Source of the DNA: Lachnospiraceae bacterium
GTDB lineage: Bacteria; Bacillota; Clostridia; Lachnospirales; Lachnospiraceae
Length of the DNA stretch: 64,000 nt
Reading direction: 5' to 3'
NCBI GenBank assembly: GCA_024403415.1
Contig: JAKSRY010000011.1
Span: 1-64,000, forward strand
Both the position numbers and the translations under genes were made by a program. The notes below the pieces were generated by a model. That model did not search any database, was not told the DNA's origin, and saw only the letters and a program-made list of their open reading frames with translations. This document shows positions 1 to 8,410 of the stretch, one piece after another; positions within the stretch are counted from its first letter, which is position 1, and each line of letters begins with the position of its first letter.

Positions 1-84
1 GAGTACAGCCGACAGGATATCCGGGACCTATTCCCGGAAACGGAGTACAGCCGACAGGATATCCTGGACCTAAACCTGGACAGG
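1..84 (+). repeat. Two tandem 42-bp direct repeats
   Basis: Copy 1 (1-42) and copy 2 (43-84) share the start gagtacagccgacaggatat and diverge towards their ends. Each encodes a 14-residue Pro/Gly unit in the partial gene. More copies may lie to the left of the window. Confidence 0.8.
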
Positions 85-209
85 GAATGACACCTGTAGG
101 TGTTAACGTACCGGGAAGAGCAGGTACTGATACTCAGAATATGCTGAATAATAAGCCCTTTGATCCCAGTAGTATGATTCCATCAGATATTAATGATGAT
201 TTAGATTGA
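1..209 (+). CDS. C-terminal end of a Pro/Gly-rich protein (partial)
   Basis: An open frame runs in from the left edge (codons from base 3) and stops with TGA at 207-209. The visible 68 residues are rich in Pro, Gly, Gln and Asn and begin with two copies of a 14-residue unit of the form VQPTGYPGP-x-PG. The tail is acidic and ends in DINDDLD. No catalytic motif or membrane segment is visible, and the family cannot be named because the body of the protein lies outside the window. A Pro/Gly-rich low-complexity tail is common at the end of membrane-associated or secreted proteins, but that is only a suggestion. It is 51 bp upstream of the next gene on the same strand. Confidence 0.6.
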   Translation, partial: VQPTGYPGPIPGNGVQPTGYPGPKPGQGMTPVGVNVPGRAGTDTQNMLNNKPFDPSSMIPSDINDDLD

Positions 210-260
210 GATTAATAAATATAAGTTGAGGACTAAAAATTCAGTCAGAAAGGAAGAGCA

Positions 261-653
261 ATGCAGAGAGTATATGATTTTATTAAAAATGCAGAGGTAT
301 ATTACCTTGCGACAGTTGATGGAGATCAGCCAAGAGTAAGACCTTTTGGAACAATACATATTTTTGAAGGAAAATTGTACATTCAGACGGGAAAGAGCAA
401 GGATGTATCAAAGCAGCTTGCAGCAAATCCGAAGGCTGAAATATGTGCCTTTAAGGGAACTGACTGGATAAGAGTTGCAGGAGAACTTGTTGATGATGAC
501 AGAGTTGAAGCTAAGGCTTCAATGCTTGATGCATATCCCAATCTCAAGGACAGATATGATGCCAATGATCCTAATACACAGGTTCTCTACTTTAAGAATG
601 CCACAGCTACGATTTCTTCATTTATGAAGGGACCTGAGGTTATTACATTCTAG
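261..653 (+). CDS. Pyridoxamine 5'-phosphate oxidase-family (FMN-binding split-barrel) protein
   Basis: This 130-residue protein matches the small single-domain flavin split-barrel family. It opens with a short helix and the strand pattern VYYLATVDGDQPRVRPFG, typical of this family, followed by a Lys/Ser-rich loop (GKSKDVSKQL) where FMN phosphate is usually held. Relatives bind FMN or F420 and act as oxidoreductases or as general stress flavoproteins; the substrate cannot be read from the sequence. Length is normal for the short form. AGGAAG at 250-255 supports the ATG at 261. It lies 34 bp before dtd on the same strand, so the two may be co-transcribed. Confidence 0.85.
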   Translation: MQRVYDFIKNAEVYYLATVDGDQPRVRPFGTIHIFEGKLYIQTGKSKDVSKQLAANPKAEICAFKGTDWIRVAGELVDDDRVEAKASMLDAYPNLKDRYDANDPNTQVLYFKNATATISSFMKGPEVITF

Positions 654-687
654 TGAAATTATGATTAAATGGAGCAAATAAAGTAAA

Positions 688-1140
688 ATGAAATTTGTAA
701 TTCAGCGTGTGCAGAACGCATCCTGTACTGTAGAGGATGTTGTTACGGGACAAATTGAAAAAGGTTTTTTGGTATTAATCGGTGTTGCTGAAACGGACAG
801 TAAAGAAATTGCCGACAAAATGATTAAGAAGCTTATCGGTCTTAGAATATTTGAAGATGAAAATGGTAAGACCAATTTATCTTTGGCAGACGTTGGAGGA
901 AGTCTCCTTCTTATTTCTCAGTTTACTTTATATGCAGACTGCAGGAAAGGTAACAGACCATCCTTTGTTAAGGCAGGTAATCCGATTCTTGCTAATGACT
1001 TATATGAATATATTATTTCAGAGTGTGAAAAATCCGTTCCGAATGTTCAGAAAGGAATATTCGGAGCGGATATGAAAATTTCATTATTAAATGATGGTCC
1101 CTTTACCATTATTTTTGATTCTGATGAAATGTTTGGATAG
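688..1140 (+). CDS. dtd: D-aminoacyl-tRNA deacylase
   Basis: At 150 residues this is the usual size for DTD, which cleaves D-amino acids (and glycine) from mischarged tRNA and so proofreads translation in the cytoplasm. The diagnostic SQFTLYADCRKGNRPSF motif lies near residues 76-92, and the C-terminal NDGPFT motif near 134-139 carries the Gly-cisPro dipeptide that reaches into the partner active site in the dimer. It opens with MKFVIQRVQNASCTV, as in the family. It converges with the lipase-like gene, with only 42 bp between the stops and no evident hairpin. Confidence 0.95.
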   Translation: MKFVIQRVQNASCTVEDVVTGQIEKGFLVLIGVAETDSKEIADKMIKKLIGLRIFEDENGKTNLSLADVGGSLLLISQFTLYADCRKGNRPSFVKAGNPILANDLYEYIISECEKSVPNVQKGIFGADMKISLLNDGPFTIIFDSDEMFG

Positions 1141-1182
1141 AATCTATTTCTGTCAGGTTTTGAAATATCTGTTTGATGAGGC

Positions 1183-1965
1183 CTAAAATCCCATTCCTGC
1201 AAGTTCTTCACATAAGTTTGAATAGAAGGAATAGATTTTGGCTTTTTTTCTTTTATTCGCCATAAAATCTATTATCTCACTGTGAGAGATGGATTCATCA
1301 GCCAATGCGCGGCCACGATAGTTTCCGTATTTTGCTGACTCGTTAGATACGAGACCATCGCTTTCCTTCTTTTCAAAGTGATGCGAAAATGCCAAAGGAA
1401 TACTCATTGCCAGGTCATCACTTACCCTTTCCATAGTAGTTGAATAACTTTGGGTATAAACATATGGTGAGGTTGCAAGAATGTTATCGTGGATTTCGGT
1501 AACGGTCGAGAGTTCTTTACATACCTTTAAGGAATCAGGATGCTTATCACCTAAAAAACGATACCAGGAATCAAGGCTGAATGCTATCATATTTAGGAGC
1601 CATTTAGGAGAACGAAGTATATTTTCAGCAATGGGGCTTCCTAAATGCGGTGTGCACAAAGTGGTAAGAGAAGCCACATGTTTTTCCATTCCAAGCTTTT
1701 GAATCATATACTTTGAGTCGAGTCCGCCTTTAGAATGTCCAATAATATTTACCTTGTTTACGCCTTCTTTTTTCATGATTTTTCTGATTTCGGCTTTGAG
1801 CTGTTTTGCGTTGTTTTCGATTGTTCCAAAACCGTCAACATTTGATTTGTACACATGAAAGCCCTGTATCTTTAATAAATAGTCTATTTTTCCAAAACAC
1901 TTAAAGATTCTGGAATCTTTTGCAATTATTCCATGTACAAGTATTATAGGATATTTGGTTCTCAT
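1183..1965 (-). CDS. Alpha/beta-hydrolase, lipase/esterase-like
   Basis: This 260-residue protein has the N-terminal YPIILVHG strand and oxyanion loop of triacylglycerol lipase-type alpha/beta hydrolases, then the nucleophile elbow GHSKGG (Ser near residue 78) and the following LTTLCTPHLGSP strand. The acid and His come later; candidates are DG in ESDGLVS and the His of SHSEI near the end. No signal peptide is seen, so it probably works in the cytoplasm on acyl esters, with unknown natural substrate. AGGAGG precedes the ATG by 8 bases. It has no close same-strand neighbours and looks monocistronic. Confidence 0.8.
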   Translation of the reverse strand: MRTKYPIILVHGIIAKDSRIFKCFGKIDYLLKIQGFHVYKSNVDGFGTIENNAKQLKAEIRKIMKKEGVNKVNIIGHSKGGLDSKYMIQKLGMEKHVASLTTLCTPHLGSPIAENILRSPKWLLNMIAFSLDSWYRFLGDKHPDSLKVCKELSTVTEIHDNILATSPYVYTQSYSTTMERVSDDLAMSIPLAFSHHFEKKESDGLVSNESAKYGNYRGRALADESISHSEIIDFMANKRKKAKIYSFYSNLCEELAGMGF

Positions 1966-2104
1966 AGGTTTTCCTCCTGAAATATATATTGAAAAAGGTT
2001 TTGAAATGTCGTTCTAATCTATATACAAACCGGAGAGTAAAAAGGGTTTAAATTTTTGATATTTTTATTTATTTATTTCACTAAGCATTTTTAAGTAAAT
2101 TTGA

Positions 2105-2133
2105 TTGACATTCTTATAACACAGGAATATGAT
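2105..2133 (+). promoter_or_regulatory. SigA-type promoter for the first MATE gene
   Basis: A consensus -35 TTGACA (2105-2110) is followed after exactly 17 bp by TATGAT (2128-2133). It would give a leader of about 130 nt before the preferred start at 2274. I saw no clear riboswitch fold in the leader. Confidence 0.65.
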
Positions 2134-2273
2134 GTGGATATTCTGAAATAGTGGTTGGTTTTATTAAGGTGCTATTTACAGATGTCAGTTTTTATTGAAT
2201 AAATAAAACGTGATTGATTGGTTCGGGTATTGACTCGGGCTTTTATTTTGGAATTAAAAAAACAGGTCATTTG

Positions 2274-3662
2274 ATGTCGGGTAAACGTATGAAGACTAAA
2301 GAAAAAACAACCAGAATAATAAATGAAAAAACACCATTACTTGTATTGGCAGGTCCAATGTTTGTGGAATTGTTTTTGAACATATTCCTTAATAATGTTG
2401 ATACGCTTATGTTAAGTCACTATAACGAAAATGATGTTGGCTCGGTTGGGAATGCAAATCAGGTTATGTTTTTCCTGATATTGATGTTCAATATAATAGC
2501 AACATCTACGTCAGTAGTTGTTGCACAGTATCTTGGTGCGAAGAAGACGGATAAGATGAACAGGATATATTCGCTTGCTGTAATTGTGAATCTGTTCTTT
2601 GGAATAATCTTAAGTGGCATGCTGGTGTTGTTCAAGTATCAGGTTTTGGGATTCTTGAATGTATCTGAAGAAATGCTGCCCGGAGCTGCGCTATATATCG
2701 ATATAGTAGGTGGAGGTCTGTTTTTGCAGGCTGTATATAATGTTATGCTTCAGATTCTCAGATGTAATGGATATTCCAAGGTCGGAATGTATGTATCTGT
2801 TGTCATCAATCTGATAAATATAGGAGGTAATTATCTGTTCCTGTACGGCCCTCTTAAGTTCCTGAATCTTGGAATCGGAGGCGTTGCCATTTCAACGGTA
2901 ACTGCCCGCCTGATTGCTGTAATTATTGCAATCGCATTCTTCTATAGGGCAAAAATAGGAAAACTTTCAATAAGAGAGCTAATTCCATTCCCAGGCAAGC
3001 TTTTGGGCCAGATGATAAAGATAGGCCTTCCGTCAGCCGGAGAAAACCTTTCCTACAATATGTACCAGATAGTATTATTGTCATTCATTAATTCAATGGG
3101 TAATGATTCTGTTAATGCAAGGGTTTACTGTAATTCGCTGATATCTTTTGCAATGGTATTTTCAAATGCATCAGCTATGGCAACACAGATTATCACGGGA
3201 CATCTGGTTGGTGCAGGAAAGCAGGATGTTGCATATAAACGAGTATTCAAGACACTTAGTGTGTCCATGCCGATAACCGTTGGCCTTGCAACGTTGAATT
3301 TTATATTCTGTCCGTATACATTAAGTATTTTTACATCGAATCAGGCGATTATTGAGCTTGGTCGTGGTATAATGTTAGTTGATATATTTATCGAGGCAGG
3401 ACGATGCCTTAATATGACCTTTGTAAATTCTCTTAAAGCAGCGGGAGCATATATATTCCCGTTAATTGTAGGACTTATCACAATGTGGGGACTGGGGGCA
3501 ACAGTAGGTTATACGCTGGGTGTGGCTCTTGGATTTGGAGTTGCGGGAGTGTTTGCAGGAACTGCCACGGATGAGTGTCTGAGAGGACTTATAGTTCTCT
3601 GGTACTGGGCAAAGAAAAAATGGTATGGAAAATCCCTTGTTAAGGAAAACAATGCGGATTAG
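2274..3662 (+). CDS. MATE-family multidrug/toxin efflux transporter
   Basis: The product (462 residues) has about twelve hydrophobic segments in two related halves, the MATE architecture: cation-driven export of drugs or metabolites across the cytoplasmic membrane. The N-terminal half opens with LLVLAGPMFVELFLNIFLN and has the acidic NNVDTLMLS segment, as in DinF/NorM-type members. The frame is open back to a TTG at 2214, but that start has no ribosome site and adds a non-family N-terminus. I prefer ATG 2274; ATG 2289 is also possible. A strong promoter lies upstream. A second MATE gene lies at 10322. Substrate unknown. Confidence 0.88.
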   Translation: MSGKRMKTKEKTTRIINEKTPLLVLAGPMFVELFLNIFLNNVDTLMLSHYNENDVGSVGNANQVMFFLILMFNIIATSTSVVVAQYLGAKKTDKMNRIYSLAVIVNLFFGIILSGMLVLFKYQVLGFLNVSEEMLPGAALYIDIVGGGLFLQAVYNVMLQILRCNGYSKVGMYVSVVINLINIGGNYLFLYGPLKFLNLGIGGVAISTVTARLIAVIIAIAFFYRAKIGKLSIRELIPFPGKLLGQMIKIGLPSAGENLSYNMYQIVLLSFINSMGNDSVNARVYCNSLISFAMVFSNASAMATQIITGHLVGAGKQDVAYKRVFKTLSVSMPITVGLATLNFIFCPYTLSIFTSNQAIIELGRGIMLVDIFIEAGRCLNMTFVNSLKAAGAYIFPLIVGLITMWGLGATVGYTLGVALGFGVAGVFAGTATDECLRGLIVLWYWAKKKWYGKSLVKENNAD

Positions 3663-3688
3663 TATGTCAGATGACCGGAGGAATGAAT

Positions 3689-3862
3689 ATGTTTGAAACT
3701 ATGCATTATATTGTTGAAAGTATAGATGGAGATTATGCCAATCTTAAGAAGGTAGAGGAACCTGACGGAGAACCTAAGCTTGTGGCAAGAGCGTTGCTGC
3801 CTGCAGAAATTCAAGAAGGCAGTAAGGTTAAGTATGAAATGCTTTCTTATTATATGGAATAG
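3689..3862 (+). CDS. Small DUF3006-like protein
   Basis: A 57-residue acidic protein with the pattern YIVESIDGDYANL followed by ALLPAEIQEGSKV. This resembles DUF3006, a family of tiny cytoplasmic proteins (IDRFEGDYAVVE... LP...KEGDVL) of unknown role, often located beside metallo-hydrolases or secreted proteins. The frame is open from ATG 3671, but GGAGGA at 3677-3682 is ideally spaced for ATG 3689, so I chose that start. It begins 26 bp after the MATE stop and precedes the DUF3048 gene by 80 bp; all are on the same strand. Confidence 0.65.
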   Translation: MFETMHYIVESIDGDYANLKKVEEPDGEPKLVARALLPAEIQEGSKVKYEMLSYYME

Positions 3863-3942
3863 GAATTATAATGTTATTGCAACGAGAGGGACAACGAAAC
3901 GTTTATTACAGAACGGATTTATTATAGAAAGAGGAAATAAAA

Positions 3943-4995
3943 TTGAAGAAATTAGTATCAGTCTTTTTAACAACGATAATGACTATCGCAAGTGTAGCTG
4001 CATTTGGAGGAAATGCCGGTTCGGTTAATGCCAATGCCGCTACTACGGTAAGTGTATATACAGGTGAAAATATATCGTCTACTCAGGGCGAAGTTCGTCC
4101 GATAGCGGTGATGATGCCTACAGATCTTGCTGCACAGCCAAGCTACGGAATAGGAAGTGCTTCTGTTCTATATGAAATAATGGAAGAGGGTAATATATCA
4201 AGACAGATGGCAATTATCGATGACTGGCAGAATCTTGAGAAAATCGGAAATATAAGAAGCTGTAGAGAGTATTATATTCATATAGCTGCTGAATGGGATC
4301 CGATTCTTATCCATTTTGGTGGTGTTGTATATATGAAGGATCGTATTACCGCCAAGGATATTGATAATATTTCAGGTGCTGCAGAATATGGTGTTGGCGG
4401 AAAAGCGCATGGTTCGGAGTTCTTCTTCAGAACCAAGGACAGAAAAGTTCCACACAATGCATATATTTCTGCAGAAGGAATTAAGAAGGCAGCAGATAAG
4501 CTCGGTTATTCTACAAAAATAAGACCTGAATATTACTGCAATTCGCATTTTGCATTTACTCCTGCTGAAATGCCGAATCTTCTAGATCAGTATCCGGATG
4601 CCCAAAGTGCACTTAATATTGACCTTTCAAATGTATTCTCATATACGAAGAGTTCATTGGAGTATAATGAAGCAACAGGCAAATATATGAAAAATATACA
4701 TGGTAAGGCACAGGTTGATGGACTTACTAATGAGCAGATTTCTTTTGATAATGTAGTTATTCAGTATACTAATTGGAAAAAGCTTGATAAAAAAGGTTAT
4801 CTGAGCTTTGATGTTGTAGGCAGCGGAGAAGGATATTTCTGTACAAGAGGAAAAGCAATTCATTGTACCTGGACCAAAACATCAGATCATCAGCCCACCA
4901 AGTATTATGATGATTTTGGTCAGGAAATTGTATTCAATACAGGAAAAACATATATTGCTGTTGCACAGACAGGCAAAGAGGCTAAAATTCAGTAG
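3943..4995 (+). CDS. Secreted DUF3048-domain protein (YerB-like)
   Basis: The 350-residue product starts at TTG 3943, supported by GAGGAAATAAAA just upstream. A signal peptide covers residues 1 to about 33 (Lys-Lys, hydrophobic core, Ala-rich end) with no lipobox, so it is exported rather than lipid-anchored. The rest matches DUF3048: RPIAVMMPTDLAAQPSYGIG, then YEIMEEGNISRQMAI, the IGNIRSCREYYIHIA segment and a C-terminal beta domain with FNTGKTYIAVAQTG. Bacillus YerB is the known relative; its function is not established. It ends 5 bp before a large membrane-protein gene, so the two are probably one operon. Confidence 0.88.
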   Translation: MKKLVSVFLTTIMTIASVAAFGGNAGSVNANAATTVSVYTGENISSTQGEVRPIAVMMPTDLAAQPSYGIGSASVLYEIMEEGNISRQMAIIDDWQNLEKIGNIRSCREYYIHIAAEWDPILIHFGGVVYMKDRITAKDIDNISGAAEYGVGGKAHGSEFFFRTKDRKVPHNAYISAEGIKKAADKLGYSTKIRPEYYCNSHFAFTPAEMPNLLDQYPDAQSALNIDLSNVFSYTKSSLEYNEATGKYMKNIHGKAQVDGLTNEQISFDNVVIQYTNWKKLDKKGYLSFDVVGSGEGYFCTRGKAIHCTWTKTSDHQPTKYYDDFGQEIVFNTGKTYIAVAQTGKEAKIQ

Positions 4996-5000
4996 ATTTG

Positions 5001-6773
5001 ATGAAAAAAGTTTTGTTGTATATTAAACCATTCATAATGACCTGGGCACTGATTCTTGTTTTAGGGCTCAGTATTGCAAGTATATGGACCCTTCCCATTT
5101 TGGGAGGGGTTATTTTCGTGTGTCGTAAAGTCAGTATGTGTCTCGAAGACACCAATGATGATATTTATAAGAAAAAGGTTTTGAAAGTTACGTTGGCAAT
5201 ATCCGTATTTCTGGGATTCTTTGTTACTTTCGGTGATAACGGAAAGATGCTTGAAAATTTGGAAAACGCGCTGTTTCGAATTATAATTTTAGTCATTGCT
5301 TATCTTGGTATGGTTTTGTTAATCAGAAGCCTGCTTATTTTACTATATGTATACATGAACAGGGTTAAGCCGGAGCCTGTACAGAAAAGTACTGAGTCTT
5401 TCTTTTGTCGACACATTTTTTCATTAAGTGCCGGTGTTTCATTTCTTTGTTATCTTCCGTTCTTTTTGTATGAATATCCTGGAATACTGACGCCTGACAG
5501 TATCAATCAGTTGGAACAGGCGATGGGAGTAATAGAGTACAGCAATCATCATCCCTGGATGCATACTTTATGTATAGAAGCAATCGTAAGACCGATTTTT
5601 AATTTGACCGGAAATATGAATCTTTCAGTTGCCTGTTATACGTTATTCCAGATGATCCTGTTTTCGCTGGCAGTAGGTTATTTTGTTTCCACGTTATATA
5701 AGGTTACCAAAAGCAGAAAGGCAGGAGTGATTGCACTCATTTTCTTTGCGGTAGTACCATTTAATGCAATTATGGCAATAACAATGTGGAAAGATATAAT
5801 CTTTTCTCTTGCTGTGGTTACGCTTATCTGTTCGTTAATCAGGCTTGTAGCTACAAATATAAAAACTCAAATATCAGATTATATTCTGTTTTCGCTGGCG
5901 ATAGTTGTAATGTCTTTGTTTAGGTCAAATGGCTGGTTCGCTTTCCTTGGAACAGCGCCGTTTATTTTATATTTATTCAGGAAAAAGAAGCTTCCCATAT
6001 GGATTATTGTAATTGGTGGGATAATAGTATCGCTTGTTGTCAAAGGCCCCGTTATGAACTATTTCAACGTGTCTCAACCCGACTTTGTCGAGTCTGTTGC
6101 CATGCCGATTCAAATGGTATCGAGAGTTTTGGTTGAGAATAAGGAAGTTCCAAAGGAGCAGCTTGAAGAAATTGAGAAAGTAATGGATTTGACCTATATC
6201 TCTGATATATACTGTGAGTTCTGTGCAGATAATATGAAGGAACTGGTAAGAGCCGGACATCCGCAGTATCTTGCAGAGCATAAGGGAGATTTTCTTAAAA
6301 TATGGTTTTCACTTGGAATGAAATATCCCGGAACTTACTTTGACGCCTGGGTGGGACAGACAAGAGCCTACTGGTATCCTGAGGTATATTATACAATTGC
6401 TGAGGCTGAGGGTGTGAGTCGGAATGAACTCGGTATTTATTCTGATCCGATTCTCAGGGGCTCGTTCTTTGTGAAATTAAGAGAAATATGGGTGAAGCTT
6501 GGAAATATGATACCGGGTTATGGAATGTTATGGGGACTTGGAAGTACTTTCTGGCTGATACTTATAGCACTTGGATACTCTTTGACCAAATCAAATAAGG
6601 AGTGGATTCTCTACGTACCGCTGCTTATGCTTTTTGGTACGTTGATGATAGCCACTCCTTTGGGTTTGGAATTTAGATATGTTTATTATAATTCACTGGC
6701 ATTGCCGGTTCTGTTAATCTACTCGTTTGTCTCCCCAAAAGAAGAGAGCAACGGTTCCGGGACCTGTGTGTGA
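5001..6773 (+). CDS. DUF6020-type polytopic membrane protein
   Basis: This is a 590-residue protein with about 11-13 hydrophobic segments and a conserved loop after the fourth (YPGILTPDSINQLEQ ... YSNHHPWMHT) that recalls the extracytoplasmic acidic/His loop of GT-C-fold glycosyltransferases and matches the DUF6020 family. A second conserved stretch is TMWKDIIFS. A role in surface glycan transfer is inference from the fold. ATG 5001 directly follows an alternative TTG at 4998. It is 5 bp after the DUF3048 stop. Its last 60 bp overlap, tail to tail, the end of the DegV gene on the other strand. Confidence 0.75.
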   Translation: MKKVLLYIKPFIMTWALILVLGLSIASIWTLPILGGVIFVCRKVSMCLEDTNDDIYKKKVLKVTLAISVFLGFFVTFGDNGKMLENLENALFRIIILVIAYLGMVLLIRSLLILLYVYMNRVKPEPVQKSTESFFCRHIFSLSAGVSFLCYLPFFLYEYPGILTPDSINQLEQAMGVIEYSNHHPWMHTLCIEAIVRPIFNLTGNMNLSVACYTLFQMILFSLAVGYFVSTLYKVTKSRKAGVIALIFFAVVPFNAIMAITMWKDIIFSLAVVTLICSLIRLVATNIKTQISDYILFSLAIVVMSLFRSNGWFAFLGTAPFILYLFRKKKLPIWIIVIGGIIVSLVVKGPVMNYFNVSQPDFVESVAMPIQMVSRVLVENKEVPKEQLEEIEKVMDLTYISDIYCEFCADNMKELVRAGHPQYLAEHKGDFLKIWFSLGMKYPGTYFDAWVGQTRAYWYPEVYYTIAEAEGVSRNELGIYSDPILRGSFFVKLREIWVKLGNMIPGYGMLWGLGSTFWLILIALGYSLTKSNKEWILYVPLLMLFGTLMIATPLGLEFRYVYYNSLALPVLLIYSFVSPKEESNGSGTCV

Positions 6774-7604
6774 ACCGATTGTTGTTCCGATATAAGCTAT
6801 TTCGACAGGGCCATTCAGTGACTTAAATGTTTTTTCAATCATATCAGCTACTTCACGGGCATCTTCATAGCAATCAGAATGTGTGATGAAGCACTTTCCT
6901 GAGTAATCAAGTCCATTATCGGCATGATCTATCATTCGGTTAAGCAATTCAAGCTTAACCTTCTTTTTTGTTCTTACCTTGGCTCTTGGAATGAGGCGTC
7001 CTGCTACGTCAACATTCATAAGAGGGCAGATGTTAAGAAGTGTTCCTACAAAACCGGAAGATTTTGAAATACGTCCTCCTTTTACAAAATACTTAAGATC
7101 TGTAGAGAAGAACCAGTGATGAAGATATAATTTTTTCTCTTCTGCAAAACTATAAAGCTCGTCAACTGTTTTTCCTTCATCTCTCATATCAGCCAGTGTT
7201 TCCATGAATAATCCCTGACCACCTGAAGCACAAAGTCCATCAACAACATATATCTTTCTGTCAGGATACTTGGGGCGAAGCTCTTCAGCAGCAATTCTTG
7301 CTGAATTAAATACTCCGGAAATACCTGTAGACAGGGATATGTGAAGAATATCGAGTCCCTGATCAAGAAATGGTGTAAAGAATTCTTCAAATTCGGCCGC
7401 ATTCAGCTGACTGGTTTTGGTATCAGATCCGTTTGCCATTGCAGCATAGAAATCTTTGTATGGAATTGTTTCACCAAAGTCATCGGAATACTGTTTACCA
7501 TCAATTTCGTAGTGGAAACGAATGTATTTGATATCACGTGCCTTAGCTCTTTCGAGATTCAGGTCCATGGTTGTGCAAGCACTTAAAATATAACCGTTAC
7601 TCAT
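6714..7604 (-). CDS. DegV-family fatty-acid-binding protein
   Basis: The 296-residue product has the DegV layout. An N-terminal alpha/beta domain opens with ILSACTTMDL and carries TKTSQLN near residue 68, a loop that binds the fatty-acid carboxylate. The LSTGISGVFNSA motif follows at about 107, and the family C-terminal IGTTIGSHTGPGTVALFF ends only a few residues before the stop. FakB proteins of this family present fatty acids to FakA for phosphorylation; FakA is not in this window. AAGGAG precedes ATG 7604 by about 6 bases. The 3' end overlaps the DUF6020 gene by 60 bp, yet the protein ends where the family normally ends. Confidence 0.9.
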   Translation of the reverse strand: MSNGYILSACTTMDLNLERAKARDIKYIRFHYEIDGKQYSDDFGETIPYKDFYAAMANGSDTKTSQLNAAEFEEFFTPFLDQGLDILHISLSTGISGVFNSARIAAEELRPKYPDRKIYVVDGLCASGGQGLFMETLADMRDEGKTVDELYSFAEEKKLYLHHWFFSTDLKYFVKGGRISKSSGFVGTLLNICPLMNVDVAGRLIPRAKVRTKKKVKLELLNRMIDHADNGLDYSGKCFITHSDCYEDAREVADMIEKTFKSLNGPVEIAYIGTTIGSHTGPGTVALFFWGDKRVD

Positions 7605-7792
7605 TTTTTTCTCCTTTATTTGATGTTTGGATTATTTACAAAGGTTTTTAAAAACCCGATATAGAGTTATGATAACCACAAATTCAAGATTACCACATTA
7701 GTTGCATAATGACAACCATATTGGGGATAGAATTGCAGTAAGAAAAATTTTCATTTTAAATGTGAAAAAACAATGAAATAATATGTACTTAA

Positions 7793-7821
7793 TTGCATTG
7801 TTTATTCATGTATAATAATAT
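7793..7821 (+). promoter_or_regulatory. Candidate promoter of the lipoprotein gene
   Basis: TTGCAT (7793-7798) and TAATAT (7816-7821) are separated by 17 bp. A perfect TATAAT at 7811-7816 overlaps but lacks a -35 at normal spacing. The leader would be about 30 nt and contains AGGAGG. Confidence 0.4.
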
Positions 7822-7860
7822 ATGTATTTATATTCAGGATTGTTTTAGGAGGATTATATT

Positions 7861-8403
7861 ATGAAGAAAAAAGGATTGATAAAAATATTTGCACTTATGC
7901 TCATCGTATGCCTGAGTATGACAGGATGCTCCGAGAATGAAGGTGCAGAGAGTGCAAATACAGAGAATACCAGTCAGGAAGTTGAAAATCAGGGGGATAC
8001 TTCAAATGAGGAAGTGTCAAATACAGTAGCAGGGAAACTTGTTGCGGCATTTAAGGAAGAAATCGCTAAAAACACCAATATAGAAGAAGTGGCCGGTGTT
8101 TTGGCACAGAACGAAGTACTGAGCGAACAGAATATGGTTACAATGCCTGTTGAAACGGGTTATCTGGATGGATTTGACTGTGAAGTAATTGGATTTAATA
8201 ACGGTGTCAAATTCTCTCCGATGATTGGAAGCATTCCTTTTGTCGCTTATATTTTTGAAACGGACAATGCCGGAAGGCTCGGAAGACTTCTGGAAGAACA
8301 TTCAATGCTTAACTGGAATATTTGTACCGCAGCAGATGAGATGCAGTGTGTTATTATGGATAACTATGTGTTCTTTGTAATGGCGCCCAATTCTTTTGAA
8401 TAA
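7861..8403 (+). CDS. Putative lipoprotein, DUF4358-like
   Basis: A 180-residue protein with a lipoprotein signal: basic start, hydrophobic core and lipobox LSMTGC (Cys near residue 23). A Ser/Glu/Asn-rich linker to about residue 55 follows, then a compact alpha/beta domain. The domain ends in a strand pair (AYIFETDNA ... NYVFFVMAP) that resembles DUF4358 lipoproteins of Clostridia; this match is by eye and uncertain. It would be anchored on the outer face of the membrane. TTTAGGAGGATT gives a strong ribosome site. The following acyltransferase begins at or within 8 bp of its stop, so the pair is co-transcribed. Confidence 0.7.
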   Translation: MKKKGLIKIFALMLIVCLSMTGCSENEGAESANTENTSQEVENQGDTSNEEVSNTVAGKLVAAFKEEIAKNTNIEEVAGVLAQNEVLSEQNMVTMPVETGYLDGFDCEVIGFNNGVKFSPMIGSIPFVAYIFETDNAGRLGRLLEEHSMLNWNICTAADEMQCVIMDNYVFFVMAPNSFE

Positions 8404-8410
8404 GAAAGAT

